DNA of 64,000 bases, from the NCBI GenBank assembly GCA_902168205.1, contig CABHOK010000002.1:62001-126000 (forward strand), read 5' to 3'. Source of the stretch: an uncultured Chitinophaga sp. Lineage in GTDB: Bacteria > Bacteroidota > Bacteroidia > Cytophagales > Cyclobacteriaceae. Both the position numbers and the translations under genes were made by a program. The stretch's first letter is position 1, and each line of letters starts with the position of its first letter. A model generated the notes under the pieces. That model did not search any database. It worked only from the letters and a program-made list of their open reading frames with translations, and was not told the origin of the DNA. Positions 55,477 to 64,000 of this stretch are shown here, in pieces.

Positions 55477-55504
55477 AAAAGGTTGGCGCGAATGCCAACC
55501 TTTT
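55477..55504. terminator. Bidirectional terminator at the end of the polysaccharide locus
   Basis: AAAAGGTTGGC (55477-55487) pairs perfectly with GCCAACCTTTT (55494-55504), 6-nt loop, T-rich on both strands. It separates the converging GH97 and DUF2541-like genes. Confidence 0.85.
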
Positions 55505-55532
55505 TGCTTTTATAAAGCAAATGAACAGTTCG

Positions 55533-55946
55533 TTATTTTAAACCATAGAGTTCAACGTGCGCTTTTTCACCGCGGTAATTCGGAAGCGTTTTATAAGTGA
55601 AGGCAACTTTCTTTAAATCTTCGTTAGCATTTTTCAGATCGAAAGATTTTGTTTCACCACCTGCCTGCAACTGGTTGGCAACAGCCAGCTCCTGCGTTGC
55701 GCCCGATTCATAGTATACAATTACCTTGTCGATGTTGATCGGGGCATCCGTAACTTTTAATTTGATCGACTTGAATTGATCAGCTCCCATTACTACAATG
55801 GATTCGTTTTCTTTTTTGAAATCAGCTTTTACTTCACCGATCTTGTGCCATCCGGGTTTGCTACTGGTAACAATACCAGGGTCCTGTGCGAACGCTACAT
55901 TGCTGAGTACAGCAAATACGAGAATAAAACCAAAGACTTTTTTCAT
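55533..55946 (-). CDS. DUF2541-like secreted protein
   Basis: 137 residues with a signal peptide (FGFILVFAVLSNVAFAQ). The mature protein is an all-beta domain: GWHKIGEVKADFKKENESIV, VMGADQFKSIKLKVTDAPIN, VIVYYESGATQEL and KVAFTYKTLPNYRGEKAHVEL. This pattern resembles DUF2541, a periplasmic family of unknown function. Monocistronic, with terminators on both sides. Confidence 0.6.
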   Translation of the reverse strand: MKKVFGFILVFAVLSNVAFAQDPGIVTSSKPGWHKIGEVKADFKKENESIVVMGADQFKSIKLKVTDAPINIDKVIVYYESGATQELAVANQLQAGGETKSFDLKNANEDLKKVAFTYKTLPNYRGEKAHVELYGLK

Positions 55947-56051
55947 AGCATGTATATTTTAAGTTGATGTTTAAAATCACAGCGTAGGTGAAAAATCGGT
56001 GCCCGGTATAGTTGGCTGGAAATTGTGGTCGCTTGTAGATTTTATTCCCGG

Positions 56052-56100
56052 ATAAATTGGAAAATTGGAAAGTTGGAAGATTGAAAGATTAAGGAGATTG
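56052..56100. repeat. GATTG/ATTGG-rich degenerate intergenic repeat
   Basis: A run of 7-9-base units of the ATTGGAAA / GATTGAAA type, resembling one arm of the fold-back element at 9886-9988. It lies in the 296-base gap between the DUF2541-like gene and the PLP-GNAT fusion gene. No inverted partner was seen here. Confidence 0.5.
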
Positions 56101-56181
56101 GCATTCTTTTTTTATTTCGTAAGCTTTTCCCCGTTTTGAAACATACAGATGATTGCGGGGTGAATATGCTACAAAGTGTTT

Positions 56182-56217
56182 AAAAAAGAATCCGGTGGAT
56201 TTACCGGATTCTTTTTT
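56182..56217. terminator. Perfect 15-bp terminator of the PLP-GNAT fusion gene
   Basis: 56182-56196 pairs perfectly with 56203-56217 around a 6-nt loop; A and T tracts on both sides make it active in either direction. The minus-strand gene ends at 56243. Confidence 0.85.
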
Positions 56218-56242
56218 CTGTGCTTTTCAATATGCAGATATA

Positions 56243-58684
56243 CTATGCGTGCACGTTGTTGTTTTGTATACCGCTTACTAGTTCTAATGTAAAATTGTCT
56301 TTCGGTTGTACGTAGGCAACTTTTGGAATAATGGTGGCGCCTACTTTTCTCTTTTCGAAAGAAGCAGTCATACCAAAATCAATTTTCCTGAACCCGAGTT
56401 GTTGTGCACGCTTGATCGTTTGGTATAGCAACTGCCGGTATACCTGGTACTGCTGGATATACTCGTAGTCCATGCCTATAAATGAAGGTACATACGTGAT
56501 GCCGAGATTCTTGTAGCAGAACATTACGCCTACGGGTATACGTTCTTCATGCGGATTATATTCTTTTTTCAAATAGGCAACGATAAACTCCCAGTTCGGA
56601 TCTTTCGCCATGTTAGCAAAAAGCTTTCGCGGAAACGAGAAGGTGTTGAGGTCGAAGTTTCGCGACCGTACATTTTCATAGAGTGTATAAAATATATCGA
56701 TATCCTGTTCGCTTGCGTTTTGTTTATACTCGATATCAAAGTATTGTTCAAAAGGTAGTATATCACTTCGGAAGTGCTTGCGTGATCGGGCCGATAATGT
56801 AGAAAGGTATTCTTCCGGTGTCTTCCAGTTTATACTTTCAACGATACACGATTCAGGCATATCTACTTTTATAAATCCCCGGTTGTGAAAGAATTCATTA
56901 AGCTCTTCATCCTGTTTGAAATCACGAAGCGCCAGCATCGATGTATCCAGTTTTTCATCCAGCACTTCGAGGTGATGAAGTAACAATCGCAGGGCATCAT
57001 TCCAGGCTGCGTGCTCACGATTTATATAGCATTGTTCTCCTTCGGTAAAGAGCGATCCCATTGCCAGCACCGATGATGTGAGGTGATAGGGATTTTGTTT
57101 TCGCTTTTCTTCAATTTGTTTGGAGACAGCCGCGGGTGCCAGCATATCATCTTTCCATAAGGCCTGACAAAAAAATGTAGCGAGTACCACGTGTTGTTGT
57201 TTATCGCGAATGATGATATAGTGAAAAGACCAGTTGTGTTCATCCCGCTCATTGTTATGAAATGTCTCCTCCAGGAAACGAAGTCCATCCCAGTCGAACA
57301 CACTGTTACCGCCCATCCATTTGTTCCACTCATCTTTATTCAGTGCGTGTATAGAAGTTTCGTGTTGTACCGTAAGGTCTTCTTTTACCGGCACTATATC
57401 TTCCTGATCTTTTACCGGCTCAATCGGTAGATTAAATGCTTTTCTTACTTTGTTACGTGTAGTGGCGGTATCTTCCAATGATTTCGGATAATGATATACC
57501 ATGGCTTCTGCCAGGGCTTTCATTTCTTCACGCTGGTTGTGCCGTGAAATAGTAAGGCGTACACCTGTATTTTTTACCGGTACACCGGGATATATACCAA
57601 GGTTTACAAAGAAACCTTCCTTCATCAACCGGTTCACAAAATTATAGCCGGTAACAGGCATGCCGGTGCCTATATAAAATACAGGACAATTGTTCTTCTC
57701 GATCAACGGCAGGTCTGTACGACTCAGCAGGGAGTTGAAGTAATGAATGTTATCTGCGAGTTGATTCTGCATAACATATATATCTTCGGATAAATGTATA
57801 TCTGCCGATGCACATGCTGCAGCGACAGAGGCAGGTTCAAGTTGTGCCGAGAAGGTGAGCGGTCCTCCGAATGTTTTTATTCTCCGGTGCATATCGGCAT
57901 TGGAGCAGACGAGAACAGCTCCACTCGCACCAAATGATTTGCTTAATGTGCCAAAGAGTAATACACGATCGGGGAGTGTTTTCAACTGGTCCATCACATA
58001 GCCTGTTCCGTTTTTACCAACCCAGCTCATGCCGTGTACATCATCGAAGTACAAATGCAGCTGCGGGTATTTTTCATAGAGAAACATCAGCTCGGGAATG
58101 GGAGCACAGTCTCCATACATGGAATATATACCATCGGCCAGGTACCAGATTTTACTACAGCGTGTACTGAGCTCTTTGATTTTGTCTTCGAGCATATCCA
58201 GGTTGCTGTGGCGAATTAATTCTACAGGTATACCACGTGGTTTTAGTAATTGACAGGCATTGTGCATGCTCCAGTGCGCCTGGTGATCGATGATCACAGC
58301 GTCTTCATCGCGCACAACACACGGAATTACGCCAATGTGGCCGAGGGTACTGTTCTTGGTAACAACGATAGGGTTATTGTACATTTGGAAGAGTCGCTCT
58401 TCCAGCGCGCGGTACAGCACAAATGAGACATACGATTTGGAAAGCGGGAATTGTGTTCCGTATTTCTCGATCGCTTCGATGGCTGCGCGTTTAAGTCGCG
58501 GGTCCTGTTCGAGCCCCAGGTACCCCGTTGTACCAAAATGGAAAAGATCGCGATCGCCTATGCGAATGCGTCTGCCGGTAAACTGTTCGTCTTCGGAGTA
58601 TAAATGAAGAACTCCGCTTTTCATGGCATCGGTGAATACTTCGTCAACGGTGTCCAGAAAATTATTGTGCTTGAATTTAGCCAT
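56243..58684 (-). CDS. Fusion of alpha-oxoamine-synthase-type PLP enzyme with GNAT/FemX-like acyltransferase
   Basis: 813 residues. Residues about 1-400 form a fold-type I PLP enzyme close to the AONS/KBL/SPT/CqsA group: FGTTGYLGLEQDPRLKRAA, DHQAHWSMHNAC, YFDDVHGMSWVG and the PLP lysine Lys249 in FGTLSKSFGASG. Relatives condense an acyl-CoA with an amino acid and release CO2 to give an alpha-aminoketone. Residues about 440-810 are GNAT-superfamily, FemX/BioF2-like: LSARSRKHFRSDILPFE, IPVGVMFCYKNLGITYVPSF and RKIDFGMTASFEKRKVG. A joined enzyme could form an aminoketone lipid and then N-acylate it. There is no signal peptide, so it is cytoplasmic. A TATCTTTA element on the minus strand (58718-58725) is a weak promoter candidate. 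Confidence 0.85.
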   Translation of the reverse strand: MAKFKHNNFLDTVDEVFTDAMKSGVLHLYSEDEQFTGRRIRIGDRDLFHFGTTGYLGLEQDPRLKRAAIEAIEKYGTQFPLSKSYVSFVLYRALEERLFQMYNNPIVVTKNSTLGHIGVIPCVVRDEDAVIIDHQAHWSMHNACQLLKPRGIPVELIRHSNLDMLEDKIKELSTRCSKIWYLADGIYSMYGDCAPIPELMFLYEKYPQLHLYFDDVHGMSWVGKNGTGYVMDQLKTLPDRVLLFGTLSKSFGASGAVLVCSNADMHRRIKTFGGPLTFSAQLEPASVAAACASADIHLSEDIYVMQNQLADNIHYFNSLLSRTDLPLIEKNNCPVFYIGTGMPVTGYNFVNRLMKEGFFVNLGIYPGVPVKNTGVRLTISRHNQREEMKALAEAMVYHYPKSLEDTATTRNKVRKAFNLPIEPVKDQEDIVPVKEDLTVQHETSIHALNKDEWNKWMGGNSVFDWDGLRFLEETFHNNERDEHNWSFHYIIIRDKQQHVVLATFFCQALWKDDMLAPAAVSKQIEEKRKQNPYHLTSSVLAMGSLFTEGEQCYINREHAAWNDALRLLLHHLEVLDEKLDTSMLALRDFKQDEELNEFFHNRGFIKVDMPESCIVESINWKTPEEYLSTLSARSRKHFRSDILPFEQYFDIEYKQNASEQDIDIFYTLYENVRSRNFDLNTFSFPRKLFANMAKDPNWEFIVAYLKKEYNPHEERIPVGVMFCYKNLGITYVPSFIGMDYEYIQQYQVYRQLLYQTIKRAQQLGFRKIDFGMTASFEKRKVGATIIPKVAYVQPKDNFTLELVSGIQNNNVHA

Positions 58685-58862
58685 AGATAGGTATGGATGG
58701 TGGTGTCTGAACTATATTAAAGATAATGCCATATAGCATATCTTCAGAGTAAATCAACAGAATGATTCGATCTTTTAACGAGGGAAGTATAATTCGCATA
58801 TAACTTCGCAACGAATGGAAAATTGACTAAAAGTTTTATCTTTATAAGAGTTAAAGAATGCT

Positions 58863-59252
58863 ATGGACAAATCACGGTTTGAAAATGAATATGCCAGTTT
58901 CTGGATTGAAGCAGGCATTGTATATTTCGTTTATAAACCCAACTCAGTTGTAAGCCTGGAAGCGGCCAGGAAAATTGTTGAAGACCGCATCAAATTTCAG
59001 AAGCAACAAGACTTCCCGATATATTGTGATATACGCGGCATGAAGAGTGCTGATAAAGAAGCACGTAATTACCTTGCCAAAGAAGGTTCTTCTTACGCCC
59101 GTGCCGTAGCCGTAGTAGTCGATAGTCCCATGTCAAAGATCATTGGCAATATTTACCTCGGCCTGAATAAACCCATTACTCCGAGTCGTTTATTCACAGA
59201 CGAGAAGGATGCCGTAGAGTATCTGAAACAATTCGCAACGCAGTATACTTAA
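58863..59252 (+). CDS. DUF7793 / STAS-SpoIIAA-like small protein
   Basis: 129 residues. It contains YASFWIEAGIVYFVYKP, VSLEAARKIVEDRIKFQ, FPIYCDIRGMKSADKEARNY and VVVDSPMSKIIGNIYLGLNK, ending with LFTDEKDAVEYLKQF. This is the pattern of a Bacteroidota family resembling anti-anti-sigma STAS domains (DUF7793). It lacks the phospho-Ser DxSG motif, so its mechanism is open. It converges with a kinase gene two bases away. A TATCTTTA element about 20 bases before the start is one mismatch from the -7 consensus. Confidence 0.65.
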   Translation: MDKSRFENEYASFWIEAGIVYFVYKPNSVVSLEAARKIVEDRIKFQKQQDFPIYCDIRGMKSADKEARNYLAKEGSSYARAVAVVVDSPMSKIIGNIYLGLNKPITPSRLFTDEKDAVEYLKQFATQYT

Positions 59253-59254
59253 CT

Positions 59255-61180
59255 TTACCATGATGAAGTGGCGGGGGCTTTATCCGGTAACGAAAAATAG
59301 AACGATGCTCCTTTATTTACTTCACCCTCTGCCCACACGTTGCCACCATGTTTGGTGATGATGCGCTTAATGATGGCGAGTCCTATACCGGTGCCTTCAA
59401 ATTCACGCACACTATGCAGTCGTTGAAAAACACCAAAGAGTTTATCAACATATCGCATGTCAAATCCAACACCATTGTCTTTTACAAAATATATAGTTTC
59501 GTGATCGCCTTTGGTAGAGCCAATTTCTATCTCCGGTGATTCGGCCTTACCGGAATACTTGATGGCATTGGTAATAAGATTTATCCATACCTGCGTGAGT
59601 AAGGCATGATCGCCATAACTGGAATGCAGCGCGCCCAGTCGTATCGTTGCGCTATGTGTAGTATTGTGATTGATATCAGCGATAACGCGCTCTACCAATT
59701 GTACCATATTCACCGAAAGCTTCGGCACTTCTTTTCGACCCAGTCTTGAAAAGTCCAGCAAGTCATCAATGAGCTGTCCCATTTTCTTAACGTTCTTCTG
59801 AATGGTATTGAAAATGGTTCTGGCCTCATCATCCAGGTTTTGAATATAGCTTTCCTCCAATATATTGGTATAGCCACTTACTGCGCGCAAGGGTGCCCGC
59901 AGATCGTGCGATACAGAATAGGAGAATGATTCAAGCTCCTGGTTCGCGGCTTCGAGTTGAACTATATTATTCTGAAGCCGTATGGTAAGTTGTCGTATTT
60001 GCTCACCGGTTAATTTTTCGTTGGTGATGTCGCGTTCTGTTATGGCAACCGATACTTCACCGCTGGTTGTATCGATGATGGGAGAAGATGAAAGAAGAAC
60101 ATCCAGTATATTTCTGGATTTGGTGATGCGTTTGGTTTCACGCGATTCTATTTTTTCTCCGTTCAATACATAGTGCATCAGTTCTTCTGATTCGTGTTGC
60201 AGATCAGAGGGCACCAGTTCCCATATTTTTAGTGTGAGTGCTTCTGCTTCCGAGTAGCCATACATTTGCTGCGCGCCTTCATTCCACGAAAGTATATCTC
60301 CGTTGCTGTTGTGAATATAGGTAGCGTCTCTCGACTGCTTTACAATGGTAGCCAGGTGATTCCGTATTTTCTCTGATTCTTTGATAGCCGTGATGTTGCG
60401 TGCATTGAAGAACCATTTACCTTTTTTGTTCGCAACATTCCACTGCAGCCACACGGGCTTTTGCGATTTGCTATAGGACTTTGTCTCGAACAGAATACGT
60501 TCATCATTTTGTGTCTGCAGTTGTCTCAGCCGATGCTGGTCTTCTTCTGATACCAGCGTGAGTAGCGATGTGCCCAGAAGTTCGTCCGGAGTATATTCCA
60601 GCAGATTGGTAAAAGCATAATTTACTTCTTCAATGTTAAACGTAGCGGCATCCATGATACCGATGATGTCTACACAGTTGTTGATGAGCAATGCAGACTT
60701 TTCGAGTATGTTATTCTTTTCGATCAGTTCTTTTTTCTGCAGATATAGTGTCAGCAACACATCTACTTTTGCGCGGGTAACTGCTCGGTCTAAAGGTTTG
60801 TAGAGATAATCAACGGCACCTTCTTCCAGTCCTTTAATCATAAAATTGCTGCCCTTCTTTTCTGCGGAAGCAAAGATGATGGGTATATCGCGGGTTTGCT
60901 TTTTAGACTTCAGTATGTTGGCTACTTCAAAGCCATCCATACCGGGCATTTGTACATCGAGTATAATGAGATCAATTTCATGTTGTAAAGCTATCTTCAG
61001 TGCTTCGTTACCGGTGTTGGCTTTAAAGAATACTCTTCCGTCTTTCGCCAGCAACTCTTCCATTACCAGTATATTTTCCGGGCGGTCGTCTACCAGAAGA
61101 ATAGCAGCAGTTCTATTTGTGAGCACCTCCATAGGGAACCAGTTTTTATGTTGCACGTTATGCTTGGCCATTGCTGGCAC
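59255..61180 (-). CDS. Sensor kinase REC-PAS-PAS-HisKA-HATPase
   Basis: 641 residues, or 625 if the ATG at 61132 is used, which would avoid the 23-base overlap with cheR and still leave the receiver intact. REC at about 25-140 (LIILDVQMPGMDG, YLYKPLD), two PAS domains (about 165-275 and 285-400; SWNEGAQQMYGYSEAEA), HisKA with His425 (SVSHDLRAPLRAVSG) and HATPase (TNAIKYSGK, DNGVGFDM, GTGIGLAIIKR). No membrane helix. The N-terminal receiver shows that it takes phosphate or signal from an upstream kinase, most likely the hybrid kinase two genes before it. Confidence 0.92.
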   Translation of the reverse strand: MPAMAKHNVQHKNWFPMEVLTNRTAAILLVDDRPENILVMEELLAKDGRVFFKANTGNEALKIALQHEIDLIILDVQMPGMDGFEVANILKSKKQTRDIPIIFASAEKKGSNFMIKGLEEGAVDYLYKPLDRAVTRAKVDVLLTLYLQKKELIEKNNILEKSALLINNCVDIIGIMDAATFNIEEVNYAFTNLLEYTPDELLGTSLLTLVSEEDQHRLRQLQTQNDERILFETKSYSKSQKPVWLQWNVANKKGKWFFNARNITAIKESEKIRNHLATIVKQSRDATYIHNSNGDILSWNEGAQQMYGYSEAEALTLKIWELVPSDLQHESEELMHYVLNGEKIESRETKRITKSRNILDVLLSSSPIIDTTSGEVSVAITERDITNEKLTGEQIRQLTIRLQNNIVQLEAANQELESFSYSVSHDLRAPLRAVSGYTNILEESYIQNLDDEARTIFNTIQKNVKKMGQLIDDLLDFSRLGRKEVPKLSVNMVQLVERVIADINHNTTHSATIRLGALHSSYGDHALLTQVWINLITNAIKYSGKAESPEIEIGSTKGDHETIYFVKDNGVGFDMRYVDKLFGVFQRLHSVREFEGTGIGLAIIKRIITKHGGNVWAEGEVNKGASFYFSLPDKAPATSSW

Positions 61181-61994
61181 ACTCTTCTTTCATGTATAAA
61201 TTTTCTTTCTCATCAATCTCCTTAAAATATTCCTTTTTGTCGGTAAATAAAAGCGTTTCTTTGCTACCTAACCCCAGGAACCCTGCGTTGCTGAGCGACT
61301 GGTAGAACAGGTCGATAACCCTGTTCTGCAATTGCTGGTTGAAATAAATAAGTACGTTGCGACAAAGTATACATTGAAATTCTCCAAAGGTCTGGTCAAC
61401 GGCCAGGTTATGCGGCGCGAATACAATATTGTGCCGTAGTGATTTATCAAACATGCTGAAGTTATACTTCGTTGTATAGTACTCTGAAAAAGAACGCTCG
61501 CCACCCGATGTTATATAGTTGGCCGTATATAGTTTCATGTTTGCCACGGGGTAAATAGCTTCACGTGCTATCTTGAGTGATTGCTGATTGATGTCGGTCG
61601 CATAGATGATCGTGCGATCCAGTAAATTATTTTCCTTCAGCAGAATGGCTATCGAATAAGCTTCTTCTCCTGTAGCACAGCCGGCAATCCAGATCTTGAT
61701 GGTGGAATATACCGTGAGCGCATGCATGATCTTTTTACGCAGTGCGTAGTAGAAGGAGGGATCCCGAAACATTTCCGTAACCGTAATCGACAGATACTGT
61801 ATGAATTTTTCGAGTATATATTCATCGTCCTTAATCATGCTCCCCAGCGTGTCGAGTGAATCTATTTTCTGGTGATCCATGAAGGATATACTTCTCCGCA
61901 TAAGCGAAGACTCCTGGTAGTTGGTAAAGTCGTATCCATAGTCTGAGTGGATTGACTCAAAAAACTTTCTGAATTCGTCTGAGCTTGCGCGCAT
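61158..61994 (-). CDS. cheR: CheR-type protein-glutamate methyltransferase
   Basis: 278 residues: N-terminal helical domain (about 1-75) and SAM-binding Rossmann domain with IWIAGCATGEEAYSIAI, YATDINQQSLKIAREAIYP and CRNVLIYFNQQLQ, all CheR hallmarks. CheR methylates glutamates of chemoreceptors, but no receptor or CheB lies in the window. In Bacteroidota such cheR genes often sit inside non-chemotaxis phosphorelay operons, as here between two kinases (10-base gap on one side, overlap on the other). Confidence 0.92.
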   Translation of the reverse strand: MRASSDEFRKFFESIHSDYGYDFTNYQESSLMRRSISFMDHQKIDSLDTLGSMIKDDEYILEKFIQYLSITVTEMFRDPSFYYALRKKIMHALTVYSTIKIWIAGCATGEEAYSIAILLKENNLLDRTIIYATDINQQSLKIAREAIYPVANMKLYTANYITSGGERSFSEYYTTKYNFSMFDKSLRHNIVFAPHNLAVDQTFGEFQCILCRNVLIYFNQQLQNRVIDLFYQSLSNAGFLGLGSKETLLFTDKKEYFKEIDEKENLYMKEECASNGQA

Positions 61995-62004
61995 ATAGAT
62001 CCTG

Positions 62005-64000
62005 TTATGATTTGTATAACCACACGCGCATCAGCGAAAGCAGTTGCCGTGTATTTACAGGTTTGGTAACGTAGTCTGACATACCTGCTGCCAGACATTT
62101 TTCTCGGTCTCCTTTCATCGCTTTCGCGGTTAAGGCGATGATGGGTAAGCGAGTATATTTACCCGACTTACGAATCGTTACGGTGGCTTCATATCCATCC
62201 ATCTCCGGCATCATCACATCCATCAGAATGATATCGATCGATGGGTTTGCATTCAATACTTCAATAGCCTCTCTTCCATTTTCGGCTGTGAGACAAGTAA
62301 GTCCTTCATCTTCCAGCACGTTGGTAAGCGAGTATATATTTCGCATGTCGTCATCTACAATCAATACGGTTTTACCATCGAGCACGGCATCCGACCGGTG
62401 CAGCTTGCGGATTATATTCTGTTTCTCCTGCGGCAGGTTTGCTTCCACACGATGCAGAAACAAAGTTGTCTCATCGAGCAGACGTTCGTAGGAGTATACG
62501 GTTTTTAAAACTACCGTGTTGGCGAGGCGCGTCAGTTTTTTGTTTTCTTCTTCGGTGAGGTCTTGTGCAGCGTATACAATAACCGGTATAGCATTGAGCT
62601 GCTCGTTGGCTTTTATTTTTTCGAGTAAGGTGAAGCACGATGTATCGGGTAGACCCAGGTCTACAATAACACAGTCCACAGCATTTTCGGTCATCATATC
62701 ATAGGCCTGTGTGCAGGAGTATGCCGCTATACAATGCACATCACCGTTGCCGATCATATCGCGCATGGCCTGGTTATCGAACTCGTTATTCTCTACGATC
62801 AGCAATCGCTTGTATTTCCGATTGGCAAAATCTTCGAGTTTGTCGAATACATGTTGAAGGTCCTCTTTGCGGATTGGCTTCTTAATAAAATCAAACGCTC
62901 CGAGTTTCATTGCTTCGCGTTTCATGCTATAGCCGGAGATGATCTGTATCGGTATGTGGCGCTGCTCCGGATCGCTCTTCAACTGTCGTATCACTTCCGT
63001 ACCATCCATGTCTGGCAATTTCATATCCAGCAGTATAGCATCGGGTTTATAGGCATGGGTGTAGTGCAGCGCGGTATTGCCATGATGTGAAATGACGCCC
63101 TTGTAATTTCGCTCTCGCACAAAAGCGAGTAGCACCTGCGCAAATTCTTTATCGTCTTCAATGATTAATACTCTGCGGCTATTCTCTGTCAGGGTATAGC
63201 GATCGTCTTCCGGTATATCTTCCTGTTCGAGTGATCGCTTGTCGATCTTTGGCAGTTCCTGTATATATTCCGGTATACGCGGTTTTGTTTCCGTGGTGGA
63301 TGTTTGTACCGTAGACGGTTGCTGTCTGCCCCCGGTATATATCAGCGGCAGGTAGAGCGTAAAGGTGCTTCCTTTACCTTCTTCACTTTCCAAGTGAATC
63401 TCGCCTCCGAGTAACCCGGAGAGTTCGCGGCAGATTGAAAGGCCGAGACCTGTGCCTCCGTATTTACGTTTATCCGTACTGTCTACCTGGCGAAACGCTT
63501 CGAAGATCATTTCCTGTTTGTCTTTCTGAATACCAATGCCTGTATCTGAAACCGAGAATGCTACAACGTCAGCGGTCTTATCCCAGGGTATATTTTGCAA
63601 GCGTACGTTGGCAGCAGGGGGATGTATACCGAGTTTTACTTCACCACCGGCCGGTGTAAACTTGAATGCATTGGACAGTAAATTTCGCAGGATCTGCACT
63701 ACGCGTTGTTTATCACTTTCAATAACTTTGTTATAGCCGGGAAGAACTTCAATTTTGAAATTGATGGATTTACTCTTCGCTACCTGCGAGAACATCATGG
63801 TTACATCATTATTCACTTCCACGAATGTGAACTTGTCAATGTCGATGTCCATCTTGCCGGCTTCTACTTTGGAAAGATCGAGTATATCGTTGATCAGGGT
63901 GAGCAGTTCGTTGCCGGAGTTATAGATTACATTGGCATACTTCAGTTCTTTTTCAGTGAGCGAGTTGTTTTTGTTTTCCAGCAACAGCTGCGTGAGTATA
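62005..64000 (-). CDS. Hybrid histidine kinase HisKA-HATPase-REC-REC-REC, N-terminus outside the window
   Basis: The frame is open to the window edge, so at least 665 residues of the C-terminal part are seen and the sensor region is missing. Visible parts: second helix of HisKA (LTLINDILDLSKVEAGKM; the His lies outside), HATPase (SNAFKFTPAGG, DTGIGIQK, GGTGLGLSICRE), then three receivers with Asp in LLDMKLPDMDG, IVDLGLPDTS and LMDVMMPEMDGYE. The middle receiver is divergent (EN instead of DD at the acidic pocket, LKTVYSY in the Lys loop) and may be inactive. First visible gene of an operon with cheR and the REC-PAS kinase. Confidence 0.9.
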   Translation of the reverse strand, partial: ILTQLLLENKNNSLTEKELKYANVIYNSGNELLTLINDILDLSKVEAGKMDIDIDKFTFVEVNNDVTMMFSQVAKSKSINFKIEVLPGYNKVIESDKQRVVQILRNLLSNAFKFTPAGGEVKLGIHPPAANVRLQNIPWDKTADVVAFSVSDTGIGIQKDKQEMIFEAFRQVDSTDKRKYGGTGLGLSICRELSGLLGGEIHLESEEGKGSTFTLYLPLIYTGGRQQPSTVQTSTTETKPRIPEYIQELPKIDKRSLEQEDIPEDDRYTLTENSRRVLIIEDDKEFAQVLLAFVRERNYKGVISHHGNTALHYTHAYKPDAILLDMKLPDMDGTEVIRQLKSDPEQRHIPIQIISGYSMKREAMKLGAFDFIKKPIRKEDLQHVFDKLEDFANRKYKRLLIVENNEFDNQAMRDMIGNGDVHCIAAYSCTQAYDMMTENAVDCVIVDLGLPDTSCFTLLEKIKANEQLNAIPVIVYAAQDLTEEENKKLTRLANTVVLKTVYSYERLLDETTLFLHRVEANLPQEKQNIIRKLHRSDAVLDGKTVLIVDDDMRNIYSLTNVLEDEGLTCLTAENGREAIEVLNANPSIDIILMDVMMPEMDGYEATVTIRKSGKYTRLPIIALTAKAMKGDREKCLAAGMSDYVTKPVNTRQLLSLMRVWLYKS

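Overview
The window is from a Bacteroidota chromosome, most likely a Cytophagales-type soil or aquatic glycan degrader. The evidence is a SusC/SusD pair with a hybrid two-component regulator, a large secreted protein with a type IX secretion (T9SS) C-terminal signal, TAnnTTTG-type promoter elements, no obvious Shine-Dalgarno sequences, and several families typical of the phylum. Genus cannot be fixed from sequence alone. No rRNA, CRISPR array, transposase or phage gene was seen. One tRNA-Ser(GGA) is present.

Left part (1-28.4 kb), mostly housekeeping and hypothetical genes: a truncated universal stress protein; a 1564-residue T9SS beta-repeat protein; a WG-repeat lipoprotein overlapping a DUF2306 membrane protein; a GT39-like glycosyltransferase; a stand-alone propeller-type sensor kinase followed by an orphan ExbD; an OMPLA-like outer-membrane protein; a DUF481-like barrel; an EamA transporter; a small BP74-like lipoprotein; DUF2721; a MaoC hydratase/rhomboid pair; a twice-frameshifted DUF1905/YdeI gene; tatD-ansA; tRNA-Ser; a lipopolysaccharide kinase/GT9 pair; and a short MetE-like enzyme.

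Middle (28.4-36.6 kb): a tight six-gene minus-strand operon. In transcription order it encodes a PAS histidine kinase, a REC-PAS-kinase-REC-HPt-like hybrid kinase, a membrane histidine kinase, a CheY/Rcp-like regulator, a periplasmic YfiR-like protein and a TonB-dependent receptor. It looks like an outer-membrane-to-cytoplasm signalling device in which YfiR is wired to histidine kinases instead of a diguanylate cyclase. It is the best candidate here for an under-described system.

Right-centre (36.9-55.4 kb): a polysaccharide utilisation locus. A divergent GH5 lipoprotein with three ricin-type repeats faces a 14-blade hybrid two-component regulator, followed by SusC, SusD, GH30, GH2, GH43 and GH97 enzymes. 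A beta-galactan or arabinogalactan side-chain substrate is the most economical guess.

Right end (55.5-64 kb): a DUF2541-like secreted protein; an unusual fusion of an alpha-oxoamine-synthase-type PLP enzyme with a GNAT/FemX-like acyltransferase; a DUF7793/STAS-like protein; and a second phosphorelay operon (hybrid kinase truncated by the window end, CheR, REC-PAS-PAS kinase).

Across most genes the tetranucleotide TATA, often as a T-ended codon followed by the ATA isoleucine codon, is clearly over-used. The large T9SS repeat gene does not share this habit. Two fold-back intergenic repeats and many strong bidirectional hairpins separate the transcription units.
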